NCBI RefSeq assembly: GCF_000382125.1
Contig: NZ_KB907547.1
Span: forward strand, 496,001-560,000
Length of the DNA: 64,000 nt
Direction: 5' to 3'
Source: Eudoraea adriatica DSM 19308
GTDB lineage: Bacteria > Bacteroidota > Bacteroidia > Flavobacteriales > Flavobacteriaceae
Part shown: positions 40,530 through 51,430 of the stretch, piece after piece
How the letters are laid out: every line of letters begins with the position of its first letter
Position numbering within the stretch: position 1 is the first letter of the stretch
The notes under the pieces: generated by a model
Database searches by the model: none
Told to the model about the DNA's origin: nothing
The model's input: only the letters and a program-made list of their open reading frames with translations
Position numbers and translations under genes: made by a program

Positions 40530-43500
40530 GTGCAGCACAGTTCATTTAATATATATAATGCTTCAGCAGGATCCGGGAAAACCTTTAAGCTGGTGCAGGA
40601 ATATCTTAAAATTGTACTTTCTACAGAAAATTCAACTGTTTTTAATCAAATACTGGCAATCACTTTTACCAATAAGGCTGCCAATGAGATGAAAAGTCGG
40701 ATTCTTGACAGCCTGTTTGAATTTAGTCATCCTGAAAATCCGAAAAAACCTTCCGCCTTATTTCTATTATTGGCAAAAGACCTGAATATAGAACACGAAA
40801 ATTTACGTAAGAGATCAAATATTGCACTAAAACAAATCCTACATAATTACGCTTTTTTTGATATTTCAACCATTGACAAATTTACGCACCGACTTATTAG
40901 AACTTTTGCCAAAGAACTAAAAATTCCTCAGAATTTTGAAGTAGTATTGGACACAGACCTTTTATTGGACGAAGGAATAGATCGGCTAATTAATAAAGCC
41001 GGAACGGATAAGGTGTTAACAAAAGTTCTGATTGATTTTGCTTTGGAAAAAATACAGGACGATAAAAGCTGGGATATTGCTTATGACCTTACGAAAATCG
41101 GTAAATTAACTTTTGAGGAAAATCAATCCTACCACCTTGAAAATCTCAAGAATAAAAATCCCGAAGATTTTTTAGTACTTAAAAAATTAATTCAAAAAAA
41201 AATCCTCCTTATTGAAGGTGAAGTTGCAGACCTGGCAAAAAAAGCTTTAGAGACTATTTCGCAGTCTGGTGTAGAATTGGAAGTATTTCCCAGGCAAACG
41301 CTACCAAACCATTTTGCTAAAATTTGTGATTTTATTTTTAATCCAACCAAGCTTTACAATAACCAGTTAGAAAAAAATCTACTCGAAGGTAAAATCTTTA
41401 AATCCGGGATTCAACCGCCTGATCCAGAATTTGTATTAGCACTTAAAAAGTGTTTCTTAGATATTAAAAAGAGAATCTATCAGAGATCCTTTTTAAGGAA
41501 TTCCTATTTAAATATCGTGCCTTTAACGGTTTTAAATGCCATCCAACAGGAAATAAAAGCAATTGAGCTAGAGCGCGATCAGATTCCAATATCCTCATTT
41601 AATAAGATTATATCGGAAGAAATTCGGAACCAACCCGCCCCTTATATTTATGAAAGGCTTGGGGAAAAATATCGTCATTATTTTATTGATGAATTTCAGG
41701 ATACTTCACAAATGCAATGGGATAACCTTGTTCCATTAATTGGTAATGCCCTGGAAAGTGTGGATGAACAAGGTAATATGGGATCCCTCTTGTTGGTAGG
41801 AGATATTAAGCAAGCCATATACAGGTGGCGGGGTGGCGAGGCCGAACAATTTTTGAGTCTGGTTAATAAGGAAACCAATCCTTTTGTTGTAGAACCCCAT
41901 ATCAAATCTCTTGAAACAAATTACAGAAGCCGGGAAGAACTAATAAAATTCAACAATGCTTTTTTTACCGCCACATGCCCTTTCCTTGGCAGTCCAAATT
42001 ACAATTTGCTCTTTATGGATGGGAATAAGCAAAATTCTAATGATAAAGTCGGTGGATCGGTGGATTTAAATTTTATCAAAATGCCTCAGGAGAATAAAGA
42101 TTTGGCATATTGTACTGAGGTATTGAATGCAATCAAAAATGCGCTGACAAATAAGTATAATTATGCCGATATCTGTATTCTCACAAGAAAACGAAAGCAT
42201 GGAATTATTTTAGCCGATTTTCTTATTGAACAAAATATTCCAATAATTTCTTCCGAGACACTTTTGCTAAGGAATAATCCCAAAGTCAACTTTCTGATCA
42301 ATTTATTAAAGCATATTAATGCTCCGGAGGATTCAGAAATTTGTTATGAGATATTGTATTTTCTTGCTACAAACAGAAAAAACAAACATGCATTTATTCA
42401 AAAGTATTTAACCGATTTGCCTTCTGCATTAAAAGAAGTTTACAATTTTAATATAGGCGAGCTAAAGTATAATTCTTTGCCTGATGGCCTGGAATATGCT
42501 GTAAAACAATTCCATTTAGTTGAACATTCAGATGCCTACATTACTTATTTTATGGATGAAGTAATTGATTTGGAACAAAAAGAAGATGGCAGTATTACTT
42601 CGTTTATAGACTATTGGGAAAAGAAAAAAGAGAGACTTAGTATTGTAGCTCCTGAAAATCTTAATGCCGTGCAGATAATGACAATTCACAAAGCAAAGGG
42701 ATTAGAATTCCCAATTGTCATTTACCCTTTTGCCAATACGAAAATTTATGATGAACTAGAACCGAAATTGTGGTTGCCTGTTGAAGATTTTGGAGAATTT
42801 AAAGAAGTTCTCATAAATAAGAAATCTGAAGTGGTACATTATGGGGAAACAGCGAAAACAATCTATGAACAGGAACAGCACAGACTGGAATTGGATGCAT
42901 TTAACATATTATATGTGGCGCTTACGAGGGCAGTGGACAGGTTGGTTATAATAACTGAAATGGTTCTTAATGCCAAAAGTGAATTTAAATCGGATAATTA
43001 CTCCGGGTTATTTATCCACTTTTTGAAAACACAGGGAATCTGGGATGAAAATAAAACAAGCTTTTCCTTTGGGTCAACTGAATGCAAAGCCCAGGAACAA
43101 GCTCTCCCCAAAGCGCAACCCAATATACCTTTTATATCTACACAAAAGGATAGTGCCAATTTTAATATTGTAGCACTGTCTGATAATCTTTGGGACAGCA
43201 AAAGAGAAGAAGCAATAAAAAAGGGTAATGTAATACACCATATAATGGGACTTATTGTAACCGAGAGCGATATTGAACCGGCGATTGCGCATATGATAAG
43301 AAAAGGAGATCTTAAAGCCGAAGAAGGTCCTCAAATTAAAGAAGTAGTGCTGCAAATCATTTCACACCCTAAACTTAAGTCATTTTATACTTCGGAGAAT
43401 ACAGTTAAGAATGAATGTGAAATTATAGCCGAAAATGGCCTAATTTTGCGTCCGGATCGCATGGTATTTAATAATAACAGGGTGGCAATAATTGATTATA

Positions 43501-43634
43501 AAACGGGCAAAAAAGCTCAAAAATATTACGAACAGCTACATACCTATGGCGATGCGCTGAATACAATGGGATATTTGGTTGAAAAAAAGATAATAGTCTA
43601 TATAGATAAAAAAATAACCCCAGAATTCATTTAG
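40530..43634 (+). CDS. AddA/RecB-like helicase-nuclease
   Basis: A 1034-residue UvrD-family helicase with a C-terminal nuclease, starting at GTG. Walker A is ASAGSGKTF (residues 11-19), motif II is DEFQD (387-391), later helicase motifs include [14 protein letters not shown] and [13 protein letters not shown], and [12 protein letters not shown] is motif VI. The nuclease core of the PD-(D/E)xK type ends in IIDYKTGKK (D989, K991). It presumably joins the AddB-like protein (46.4 kb) to process double-strand breaks for recombination. The GTG is supported because the P-loop begins only 10 residues later and no ATG precedes it. Confidence 0.9.
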   Translation: MQHSSFNIYNASAGSGKTFKLVQEYLKIVLSTENSTVFNQILAITFTNKAANEMKSRILDSLFEFSHPENPKKPSALFLLLAKDLNIEHENLRKRSNIALKQILHNYAFFDISTIDKFTHRLIRTFAKELKIPQNFEVVLDTDLLLDEGIDRLINKAGTDKVLTKVLIDFALEKIQDDKSWDIAYDLTKIGKLTFEENQSYHLENLKNKNPEDFLVLKKLIQKKILLIEGEVADLAKKALETISQSGVELEVFPRQTLPNHFAKICDFIFNPTKLYNNQLEKNLLEGKIFKSGIQPPDPEFVLALKKCFLDIKKRIYQRSFLRNSYLNIVPLTVLNAIQQEIKAIELERDQIPISSFNKIISEEIRNQPAPYIYERLGEKYRHYFIDEFQDTSQMQWDNLVPLIGNALESVDEQGNMGSLLLVGDIKQAIYRWRGGEAEQFLSLVNKETNPFVVEPHIKSLETNYRSREELIKFNNAFFTATCPFLGSPNYNLLFMDGNKQNSNDKVGGSVDLNFIKMPQENKDLAYCTEVLNAIKNALTNKYNYADICILTRKRKHGIILADFLIEQNIPIISSETLLLRNNPKVNFLINLLKHINAPEDSEICYEILYFLATNRKNKHAFIQKYLTDLPSALKEVYNFNIGELKYNSLPDGLEYAVKQFHLVEHSDAYITYFMDEVIDLEQKEDGSITSFIDYWEKKKERLSIVAPENLNAVQIMTIHKAKGLEFPIVIYPFANTKIYDELEPKLWLPVEDFGEFKEVLINKKSEVVHYGETAKTIYEQEQHRLELDAFNILYVALTRAVDRLVIITEMVLNAKSEFKSDNYSGLFIHFLKTQGIWDENKTSFSFGSTECKAQEQALPKAQPNIPFISTQKDSANFNIVALSDNLWDSKREEAIKKGNVIHHIMGLIVTESDIEPAIAHMIRKGDLKAEEGPQIKEVVLQIISHPKLKSFYTSENTVKNECEIIAENGLILRPDRMVFNNNRVAIIDYKTGKKAQKYYEQLHTYGDALNTMGYLVEKKIIVYIDKKITPEFI

Positions 43635-43639
43635 TAATT

Positions 43640-44833
43640 ATGTACGGAAAAATTAAAGAATATCTAAAAGAAGAGCTTAACAGAATAAAAGAAGCCGGTC
43701 TCTATAAAGAAGAACGGATAATTACTTCTGCCCAGGGAGCTGTAATCAAAGTTTCAGGCGGACAGGAGGTAATTAATTTTTGTGCAAACAATTATCTGGG
43801 ATTATCGGCGCATCCCAAAATTATAAAGGCAGCTAAAGAAACCCTGGATACCCATGGCTTTGGAATGTCGTCTGTGCGCTTTATTTGTGGCACACAGGAT
43901 ATTCATAAGGAACTGGAGCATAGAATTGCAAAATTTTATGGAACGGAAGACACTATATTATATGCGGCAGCCTTTGATGCCAATGGAGGGGTATTTGAAC
44001 CGTTGTTATCAGCTGAAGACGCAATTATATCGGATGCTTTAAACCACGCCTCTATTATTGATGGTGTAAGGTTATGCAAGGCTAAACGCTATAGGTATGC
44101 CAATAGTGATATGGTTGATCTCGAAGAAAAATTAGTCGAAGCCAATAAAGATAAAGCCCGGTTTAAAATAATTGTTACCGATGGTGTGTTTTCTATGGAT
44201 GGATTATTGGCCCCCTTGGATAAAATATGTGATCTGGCAGATAAATATGATGCTATGGTAATGATAGATGAGTGCCATGCAACGGGATTTATAGGTGAAA
44301 CCGGAAGGGGCACATTAGAGGAAAAAGGTGTTATGAACAGGATAGATATAATTACAGGAACACTGGGGAAAGCATTAGGCGGAGCCATGGGCGGTTATAC
44401 TACGGGTAAGAAAGAGATTATCGATATGTTAAGACAACGGTCGAGACCATATTTGTTTTCCAATTCTCTTGCCCCCGTTATTGTTGGCGCATCTATAAAA
44501 GTATTTGATTTGCTTGAAAATGATACGTCCCTGAGAGATAAACTTGAAAAAAATACAAAATATTTTAAACAAGGCATGCAGAATGCCGGTTTTGATATCA
44601 TTGATGGGGATTCAGCAATAGTACCTGTAATGCTCTATGATGCTAAATTATCGCAAAAGATGGCAAATATGTTGCTGGAAGAAGGCATCTATGTCATTGG
44701 TTTCTTTTATCCTGTAGTTCCCAGGGATAAGGCAAGAATACGGGTGCAATTATCTGCTGCTCACGAAATTGAGCATTTAGACAAAGCTATCAATGCATTT
44801 ATTAAGGTAGGCAAAGAGTTAAAAATTATCTGA
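43640..44833 (+). CDS. kbl: Glycine C-acetyltransferase (2-amino-3-ketobutyrate CoA ligase)
   Basis: A 397-residue PLP enzyme of the alpha-oxoamine synthase family. It splits 2-amino-3-ketobutyrate with CoA into glycine and acetyl-CoA in threonine breakdown. The PLP lysine is K244 in [10 protein letters not shown], at the same number as in the E. coli enzyme; [21 protein letters not shown] and DECHATGF are further family blocks. It starts 6 bp after the helicase gene stop and is probably cotranscribed. The threonine dehydrogenase gene is not in the window. Confidence 0.93.
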   Translation: MYGKIKEYLKEELNRIKEAGLYKEERIITSAQGAVIKVSGGQEVINFCANNYLGLSAHPKIIKAAKETLDTHGFGMSSVRFICGTQDIHKELEHRIAKFYGTEDTILYAAAFDANGGVFEPLLSAEDAIISDALNHASIIDGVRLCKAKRYRYANSDMVDLEEKLVEANKDKARFKIIVTDGVFSMDGLLAPLDKICDLADKYDAMVMIDECHATGFIGETGRGTLEEKGVMNRIDIITGTLGKALGGAMGGYTTGKKEIIDMLRQRSRPYLFSNSLAPVIVGASIKVFDLLENDTSLRDKLEKNTKYFKQGMQNAGFDIIDGDSAIVPVMLYDAKLSQKMANMLLEEGIYVIGFFYPVVPRDKARIRVQLSAAHEIEHLDKAINAFIKVGKELKII

Positions 44834-44882
44834 ATACTGGTTTTTACCTAATAAAAGGACTAAAAAAAATAGGAAATTGATT

Positions 44883-44912
44883 TTGTTAATAATTTTTAAC
44901 AACTTACATTTG
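44883..44912 (+). promoter_or_regulatory. Promoter of the OmpA gene
   Basis: TTG (44883-44885), a 19-bp spacer, and TACATTTG (44905-44912). Both boxes are perfect. The start codon lies 36 nt downstream, which suits a strongly expressed outer-membrane protein. Confidence 0.75.
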
Positions 44913-44947
44913 CAGCTAAATAAACACTTAAACTTAAAATTTTGAAC

Positions 44948-46291
44948 ATGAAACAGCTTAGCAGATTATTAGTTGTTAGCCTATTAGTACTGGCGTCTAA
45001 CAACATACAAGCGCAAGATGAAGATAATCCTTGGCAAATTGGTTTTGGGGTTAACGCAGTTGACTTCTTTCCTACGGGTGATGTAAGTTCCTTCGGAAAT
45101 CAATTTTTCAATGCCAATGATCATTGGAATATCCTGCCTTCGGTATCTTATGTTGGGATTAGCCGATTTATTGGGGATGGTATCTCAGTTGGCGTTAGAG
45201 GTTCTTTAAACCGCATCGAAAAAGTTGGAGACCTGGAAGTTGATGACTGGTCGTACTACGGACTTGATGGAACCATTAAATACAATTTCTTAAAGAACAC
45301 AACTATTGATCCATTCGCTGAAATTGGTGGTGGTTATACTTGGGTTAGAGATATTGGAGCAGGAACTATTAATGGTGGTATTGGTGCTAATGTTTGGTTC
45401 AATGATAATATTGGTTTGACTCTTCAAACACAATACAAGCATGCATTTGAGGATTATTTAACATCTCACTTCCAGCATATGTTGGGTCTTTCCATAAAAT
45501 TCGGTGGATCTGATACAGATGGCGATGGTATTTATGACAAAGATGACGCTTGCCCGGAAGTACCTGGTTTAGAAGCATTCAATGGTTGTCCTGATTCTGA
45601 TGGTGATGGTATTGAAGACAGCAAAGATGCTTGTCCGAATGAAGCTGGTCCTAAAGAATTGAATGGTTGCCCAGATTCTGATGGTGATGGAATTGCCGAT
45701 AAAGATGATGCATGTCCAAACGAAGCCGGATTAGCTGCCTTAGCTGGTTGTCCAGATGCAGACGGTGATGGAATTGCTGACAAAGATGATCAGTGTCCAA
45801 ACGAAGCAGGTCCTGCTGAGAATAATGGATGCCCATGGCCAGATAGAGATGGAGATGGTGTATTAGACAAAGATGATTTATGTCCTGACTTACCAGGTGT
45901 AGTAGCAAATAAAGGTTGTCCAGAACTTACTGAAGCAGTTCGTAAGTCATTAAACGACTACGCTAAAACTATCTTATTTGATACGGGTAAAGCAACTATC
46001 AAAGAACGTTCAGAAGAAGTATTGAAAAATATAGTAGCGATTCTTGAGGAGTACTCTTATGCAAGATTTAGCATAGATGGTCATACGGATAGTACTGGTA
46101 GTGCTTCTTTAAACCAAAAGCTTTCTGAAGAAAGAGCTTATTCCGTAATGAATTACTTAATTGAGAACGGTATTGCCTCTAACAGATTGGAAGCTACAGG
46201 TTATGGTGAAGACAGACCATTGGCAGACAACGGTACCGCTTCCGGAAGGAAAACGAATCGTAGAGTTGAAATTAACTTGATAAGAGAATAA
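44948..46291 (+). CDS. OmpA-family outer membrane protein with thrombospondin type 3 repeats
   Basis: A 447-residue protein with a signal peptide (residues 1-22, ending IQAQ), an N-terminal beta-barrel domain (about 25-185), five calcium-binding TSP3-type repeats (about 188-325; pattern DxDGDGIxDxDDxCP), and a C-terminal OmpA domain (about 340-447) with [13 protein letters not shown] and [24 protein letters not shown] in pieces, including the peptidoglycan-binding D and R. It likely links the outer membrane to the cell wall. A TTG six bases upstream is also in frame, but the ATG is better. The promoter is strong and a terminator follows. Confidence 0.93.
   Translation: MKQLSRLLVVSLLVLASNNIQAQDEDNPWQIGFGVNAVDFFPTGDVSSFGNQFFNANDHWNILPSVSYVGISRFIGDGISVGVRGSLNRIEKVGDLEVDDWSYYGLDGTIKYNFLKNTTIDPFAEIGGGYTWVRDIGAGTINGGIGANVWFNDNIGLTLQTQYKHAFEDYLTSHFQHMLGLSIKFGGSDTDGDGIYDKDDACPEVPGLEAFNGCPDSDGDGIEDSKDACPNEAGPKELNGCPDSDGDGIADKDDACPNEAGLAALAGCPDADGDGIADKDDQCPNEAGPAENNGCPWPDRDGDGVLDKDDLCPDLPGVVANKGCPELTEAVRKSLNDYAKTILFDTGKATIKERSEEVLKNIVAILEEYSYARFSIDGHTDSTGSASLNQKLSEERAYSVMNYLIENGIASNRLEATGYGEDRPLADNGTASGRKTNRRVEINLIRE
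45512..45921 (+). repeat. Tandem coding repeats (TSP3 units)
   Basis: About five imperfect units of 66-84 bp encode the calcium-binding DxDGDG loops of the OmpA protein. Units two to four are most alike. Such repeats can expand or contract by recombination. Confidence 0.85.
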
Positions 46292-46314
46292 GGTTTTAAA
46301 CTTAATATAATAGA

Positions 46315-46346
46315 AAAAGGCTCCGCAAATGCGGGGCTTTTTTTAT
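46315..46346 (+). terminator. Terminator of the OmpA gene
   Basis: AGGCTCCGC pairs with GCGGGGCTT (two G-U pairs) over loop AAAT, followed by a T-run. It lies only 9 nt before the start of the AddB-like gene, which must then rely on read-through or an unseen promoter. Confidence 0.8.
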
Positions 46347-46354
46347 TTTTAGAT

Positions 46355-49105
46355 ATGCAGAGTTTTTTAAATCGGGTTATTGAAGAATTATGGGAAAAGA
46401 ATGCATCATTTGATAATCTTGTTTTTGTACTCCCCGGTAAACGCGCTGGAACTTTTCTTAAAAATGGCATATCCAATATAGTCAGTAAAACAATTTTTGC
46501 TCCGGAAATCTATAGTGTTGAATCATTTGTTGAGATGATTTCCGGTCTTTCTTATGCATCCAGTACCCAGCAATTATTTGAACTGTATAGTTCCTATTTA
46601 CAAACGGGCACAGATGAAAAGGAATCCTTTTATTCCTTTTCCAAATGGGGACAGATCCTGTTGCAGGATTTCAACGAAATTGACCGGTATTTGGTACCTG
46701 CTGATAAACTTTTTTCATACCTGTCGGTTATACAGGAAATGAACCAATGGCACCTGAAACCAGGTAAGACCAAATTAATTGAAGATTACCTCAGTTTTTG
46801 GAATAATCTGGAAGAATTGCATACCATCTTTAATTCTAAACTTTTAGAAAATAGCCTGGGTCATCAGGGTTTGGTTTACAGGGAAGCATGTAACAATTTA
46901 TCCAATTACATTAATAGAACTAAAAGTAAAAAGCACATTTTTATTGGTTTTAATGCTTTAAACAAAGCAGAAGTTTTCATAATTACGGAATTCTTAAATA
47001 AAGGAAATGCCGATATCTATTGGGATATAGATTCTGATTTTCTTGAAGATAAAATCCATGATGCGGGATTTTTTATTAGGCAGTACCTAAAGGAGTGGAA
47101 CTACTTCAGAACCCATCCAATAAAAGGTCTTAGTGCATATTATGGCAAACCCAAAAATATCCAAATTACCGGAGTGCCTAAAAAAATCTCCCAGGCAAAA
47201 TATGTAGGGGATTTAATTTCGAAAATAAATAAGGAGGAGCCGAATCAAATTAAGAATACGGCAGTTGTGCTGGGAGATGAAACATTATTAAACCCCATAT
47301 TAAACTCACTACCCGTTGAAATAAATAAGGTAAATATTACAATGGGATATCCTTTGGGCAAAACCCCTCTTGCCGGAATGTTTAACCAGCTTTTCAATCT
47401 TTATATTCAAAAAGATTCACGTGGATGGTTTTATAGGGCCTTGGTATCATTCCTGGCACATCCTTATGTTCAGAAAATACTTTCCACCGATGAGCTGGAT
47501 GTAGTTGCCGGACTAAAAGCAGAAATAAATAAGGGTAACTGGATTTATATAACTCCTACTAAATTAAAATCAATCTTACCTGAAAATTCTGAAGGATTAG
47601 TTCTGCTTTTTTCAGATGAAGATTATGCCCCTTCACGATTTATTGACAAGGCAATTGCAATTGTTGAATTGTTAAAAGTAAAATTTCAATCAGATGAAAA
47701 CAATTTAGAATTGGAGTATCTATATAACTTTTATACCATATTTAATGAGTTAAAATTACTTTCCGTAAAATATTCCTTTTTAAAGAATTTAAAGGATTTG
47801 CAAAGTATCTATAAGGATCTAATAGCAACTGAAAAAGTGAACTTCAGAGGAGAACCTCTTGAAGGCCTTCAGATTATGGGGATGTTAGAAAGCAGAAACC
47901 TGGATTTTGAAACTGTAATAATAACATCTGTAAATGAAGGTATCCTGCCTGCCGGCAAGACCAATAATTCATTTATACCCTTCGATGTAAAAAGAGAATT
48001 TAGTTTGCCAGCCTTTAAAGAAAAAGATGCGGTCTATACCTACCATTTTTACAGACTGTTGCAACGCGCTAAAAACATCTATCTAATCTATAATACGGAA
48101 CCTGATGTTATAGAGGGGGGCGAGAAAAGCAGGTTTATTTCACAACTACTTACAGATGAAAATCATCGGGAGAATATACACACAAAAATTGCAGTTCCTC
48201 AAATTAACGCTGTGCCCAATACCCCGGTTATTATTGAAAAGGATAATGATATAATAAACAAAATAAGTGACGTGTTAACAAAAGGCCTTTCCCCCTCTTC
48301 ATTAACCAACTATATTAAAAACCCAATTAATTTCTACAAGCAAAAGATTTTAAAATTAGAAGAAGTTTTAGAAGTGGAAGAGACCATTGCTTCCAATACC
48401 TTTGGGACGGTTTTACATAAGGCAATGGAAACTCTGTACAAGCCATTCCTGGGTTCTTTCCTGTCAGGAGATAAATTAAAGGATCAATTGCATAAAATAA
48501 GAGCAGTTGTTAAAAATGAACTACTAAAAATTTATGCGGAAGAAGATATAATGAGGGGCAAAAATCTCATCGCCTTCAACGTTATCGTGGCTTATATTAA
48601 TAACTTCATTGTAAAGGAAATTCAGGATATTAAACATCATAGGATCAAAATAATAGCCCTGGAAAATGAACTTTCTATTAAGTTTGATGTCCCCGGCATA
48701 GAGATCCCTGTTAATTTAAAGGGAACATTAGACAGGATTGATGAAAAAGATGGCATACTTAGAATACTTGATTATAAGACTGGTAATGTTATAAATTCGA
48801 ATGTAGAAATAGTTCTATGGGATGAAATCATTGAAAATTATGACAATAGTAAAGCATTTCAGCTTCTGTGTTATTCTTTTATTTATCAAATTATGAATCC
48901 CATTGAGAAAATGCACGCTGGAATTATTTCCTTTAAGAATTTGAGTTCCGGACCGTTTTATTTTTCGACCAAAAACAGCAGAACCAGCAGAAATAAGGAT
49001 CTCGACATTACGAAAGAAACCCTTGATCTTTTTCAGGAACAGCTAATAAAACTTATTCAGGAAATTGCAAACCCTGCGATTCCATTTATTGCTAAAGAAG
49101 ATTAA
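46355..49105 (+). CDS. AddB-like PD-(D/E)xK nuclease
   Basis: A 916-residue protein. The N-terminal two thirds are a helicase-like scaffold without intact ATP motifs (VFVLPGKRAGTFL replaces a P-loop), as in AddB/RexB proteins. The C-terminal nuclease has RIDEKDGILRILDYKTG with D806 and K808 of the PD-(D/E)xK site. With the AddA-like protein it should form a helicase-nuclease that resects DNA breaks. No cluster-binding cysteine set, as found in B. subtilis AddB, is evident. The two subunit genes are separated by kbl and the OmpA gene, unlike the adjacent addBA of Firmicutes. Confidence 0.85.
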   Translation: MQSFLNRVIEELWEKNASFDNLVFVLPGKRAGTFLKNGISNIVSKTIFAPEIYSVESFVEMISGLSYASSTQQLFELYSSYLQTGTDEKESFYSFSKWGQILLQDFNEIDRYLVPADKLFSYLSVIQEMNQWHLKPGKTKLIEDYLSFWNNLEELHTIFNSKLLENSLGHQGLVYREACNNLSNYINRTKSKKHIFIGFNALNKAEVFIITEFLNKGNADIYWDIDSDFLEDKIHDAGFFIRQYLKEWNYFRTHPIKGLSAYYGKPKNIQITGVPKKISQAKYVGDLISKINKEEPNQIKNTAVVLGDETLLNPILNSLPVEINKVNITMGYPLGKTPLAGMFNQLFNLYIQKDSRGWFYRALVSFLAHPYVQKILSTDELDVVAGLKAEINKGNWIYITPTKLKSILPENSEGLVLLFSDEDYAPSRFIDKAIAIVELLKVKFQSDENNLELEYLYNFYTIFNELKLLSVKYSFLKNLKDLQSIYKDLIATEKVNFRGEPLEGLQIMGMLESRNLDFETVIITSVNEGILPAGKTNNSFIPFDVKREFSLPAFKEKDAVYTYHFYRLLQRAKNIYLIYNTEPDVIEGGEKSRFISQLLTDENHRENIHTKIAVPQINAVPNTPVIIEKDNDIINKISDVLTKGLSPSSLTNYIKNPINFYKQKILKLEEVLEVEETIASNTFGTVLHKAMETLYKPFLGSFLSGDKLKDQLHKIRAVVKNELLKIYAEEDIMRGKNLIAFNVIVAYINNFIVKEIQDIKHHRIKIIALENELSIKFDVPGIEIPVNLKGTLDRIDEKDGILRILDYKTGNVINSNVEIVLWDEIIENYDNSKAFQLLCYSFIYQIMNPIEKMHAGIISFKNLSSGPFYFSTKNSRTSRNKDLDITKETLDLFQEQLIKLIQEIANPAIPFIAKED

Positions 49106-49108
49106 TTC

Positions 49109-49822
49109 CTATTTTTTATCTGGTCTGCTTGGTCTTACCTCTATTTTACTTGGCAACGTCCTTGGATGCATATTGAGCAGATCATTTACCAGCTGACCTA
49201 TATCCTCAGGTTGTATTTTCCAGGCATCCTTTGGAGAAGGTTCGTTATTATTAAAATGAGTAGCTACTGAACCGGGCATAATGGTAGACACCTTAATATC
49301 ATATTTACGCAGGTCTAACATCGCCGCCTGGGTAAATCCAACAACGCCAAACTTTGTAGCATTGTAACCGGCTCCCATGGGGAAAAAATTAGTGCCGGCC
49401 AAACTTGCAATAGTTATAAAGTACCCTTTTGATATTTTTAGTGCCTCAACGGACGCCTTCAAAGTATGAAAAGCCCCGGTAAGATTTGTATCAATCATTT
49501 GATGCCAGTTGGTTTCAGATAATTCATCAATTGGCGCAAAATGTCCAACGCCGGCATTTGCCACAACAACATCAAGCTTTCCCCATTTTTCCAAAATTTG
49601 TGCAATAGCGTTCTGTTCATTTTCAAGATTTGTGACATCACTCAAAAGGGCCAGAATGTTTGGTCCGGCACCTAATTGCTTTGTAGCTGCCTCCAAACTT
49701 GTTTTATTTCTGCCGCTTATGGCAACTTTCATACCCGAGTCCAGTAATTTCTTTGCCACACCAAACCCTATCCCTTTGGAGCCGCCAGTAATATAGGCAA
49801 CCACGCCTGTTAAATCTCTCAT
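49109..49822 (-). CDS. Short-chain dehydrogenase/reductase
   Basis: A 237-residue classical SDR with TGGSKGIG (residues 12-19), ANAGVG (88-93), and the catalytic S140, Y153 and K157. ISGRN after strand 2 suggests NADPH use. It resembles 3-ketoacyl-ACP reductase-like or sepiapterin reductase-like members, which the sequence does not separate. It converges on the AddB-like gene with 3 bp between stops. Confidence 0.87.
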   Translation of the reverse strand: MRDLTGVVAYITGGSKGIGFGVAKKLLDSGMKVAISGRNKTSLEAATKQLGAGPNILALLSDVTNLENEQNAIAQILEKWGKLDVVVANAGVGHFAPIDELSETNWHQMIDTNLTGAFHTLKASVEALKISKGYFITIASLAGTNFFPMGAGYNATKFGVVGFTQAAMLDLRKYDIKVSTIMPGSVATHFNNNEPSPKDAWKIQPEDIGQLVNDLLNMHPRTLPSKIEVRPSRPDKK

Positions 49823-49888
49823 ATCAATTGAAGTTTCTATAATTTACTACACAAATACTTAAATATTAGAAAGTGCCATAAATTAAAA

Positions 49889-49999
<111 letters not shown>

Positions 50000-50069
50000 G
50001 ACTTTTAAGGAAGGTCAAAGGAACTACTTTTTGAATAAGTTTCAAAATTCCTCCGTATAAATTTATCCC

Positions 50070-50867
50070 CTAATCCTTCTTGACACTTAAAACCAGGACA
50101 GGTATACGTACAGAGAATTCAGACTTGGGAATGGCATTTTTCTCCCATAAATTTTTAAAAAATCCCCGTTTCCTTCTAAATACACAAAGTAAATCCGGAT
50201 TTGTGGATTGAAAATGCTCCAAAACCCCTAAATAGGTTGTAGCATTCTCCGTAATTGTTAAATGTGAACACAAATCCATTAAAGAAGTATTTATTTTGAG
50301 ATCTTCATCTGAATAACCCGGAGTCTTCACCAGAAGTAAATTTACCTTTGATTTAAATTTTTTCTTTATGACTTTTAATGGCTCAAGAATCCTCCTTTGA
50401 CTTAAAATTCCGGATTTAAATGCTGTTAGAATATTTTTAATTGGTTTAAAAACAGTGCCTCTGGGCACAATTAAAGTGGGAATGTCGGTTCTTTTAACTA
50501 TTCTCCCGGTTGTATGCCCCAAATATAATTCTTCTTTAATATCATTGCACCTTGGGGCAATAATAATAAGATCTATACCAAGTTCTTGGTCTATTTCCTT
50601 TAGTCCGTCTATTAGATCACCATTATAAGTGACTATCTTCAAATCTATGTTCCTGGAATCAACTTTTTCAATAACTTCCTTAACATGATTCTTAATGCTT
50701 TCCGCTACTTTCTCTGATATATTTTTCAAATCCCCTGCACCTGCCTTAGCTGAAAATACACCCATGACATATACCCTGGATGAAAATTCCGATGCGAAGT
50801 CAATAGCATATTGTAAAGTCTCATGGGCATTAGGAGAAGTTCCTATGGGCACCAATATGTTATTCAT
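50070..50867 (-). CDS. Universal stress protein (UspA family)
   Basis: A 265-residue protein with a well-formed N-terminal UspA domain (about residues 1-140; ILVPIGTSPNAHETL, then the nucleotide-loop region GHTTGRIVKRTDIPTLIVP) and a second, weaker UspA-like domain (about 145-265) ending in VLVLSVKKD. Tandem-domain Usp proteins often bind ATP and help in stress survival. The glycines of the first-domain loop are partly kept. It is divergent from the acetyltransferase gene with 50 bp between. Confidence 0.85.
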   Translation of the reverse strand: MNNILVPIGTSPNAHETLQYAIDFASEFSSRVYVMGVFSAKAGAGDLKNISEKVAESIKNHVKEVIEKVDSRNIDLKIVTYNGDLIDGLKEIDQELGIDLIIIAPRCNDIKEELYLGHTTGRIVKRTDIPTLIVPRGTVFKPIKNILTAFKSGILSQRRILEPLKVIKKKFKSKVNLLLVKTPGYSDEDLKINTSLMDLCSHLTITENATTYLGVLEHFQSTNPDLLCVFRRKRGFFKNLWEKNAIPKSEFSVRIPVLVLSVKKD

Positions 50868-50917
50868 AAGGTTTGGTATTATTAAATTAAATTTACAACT
50901 TATTCAATAAATAATAT

Positions 50918-51418
50918 ATGATTAGCTGTGCAAAGATACTCGAAATCCCTGACATTCTTGAACTTACCAAAGCCTGCGCTAAACAAATGGAAAAAACAGG
51001 GATATTTCAATGGAATGAGGCGTACCCATCAAGGGCGGCTTTTGAAAAAGATATTTCCAGAAAAGAGTTATTTGTTCTAAAATCAGAGAATAGTATTATA
51101 GGCTGCATAACCATTACGTCCTTTATGGATGACGAATATTTACCTGTAAAATGGCTGACACCAAATGAAAATAATATCTATATTCACAGACTTGCAATAC
51201 AACCCGAATACCAGGGTAAAGGCCATGCGCAACAGTTAATGCATTTTGCTGAAAATTTTGCGCGCGAGAACAGGTATATCTCTATACGTTTGGATACATT
51301 TAGTCAAAATAAAAGGAATCAAAAATTTTATGAACAACGAGGGTATCAAAAACTTGAAAATATCTATTTCCCCAAACAAAGTGATTATCCTTTCTACTGT
51401 TATGAACTTGTATTGTAA
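50918..51418 (+). CDS. GNAT-family N-acetyltransferase
   Basis: A 166-residue acyltransferase with the acetyl-CoA motif RLAIQPEYQGKGHAQQLM (about residues 91-108) and the C-terminal RNQKFYEQRGYQKL. It moves an acetyl group from acetyl-CoA to an amine; the substrate cannot be told. It lies 12 bp before the MATE gene, with which it may share a transcript. Confidence 0.87.
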   Translation: MISCAKILEIPDILELTKACAKQMEKTGIFQWNEAYPSRAAFEKDISRKELFVLKSENSIIGCITITSFMDDEYLPVKWLTPNENNIYIHRLAIQPEYQGKGHAQQLMHFAENFARENRYISIRLDTFSQNKRNQKFYEQRGYQKLENIYFPKQSDYPFYCYELVL

Positions 51419-51430
51419 TCCGTTTAATAT

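Noticed and set aside
45532-45908. Minus-strand frames across the OmpA repeats
   Set aside because: They mirror the TSP3 coding repeats and show only repeated low-complexity sequence.
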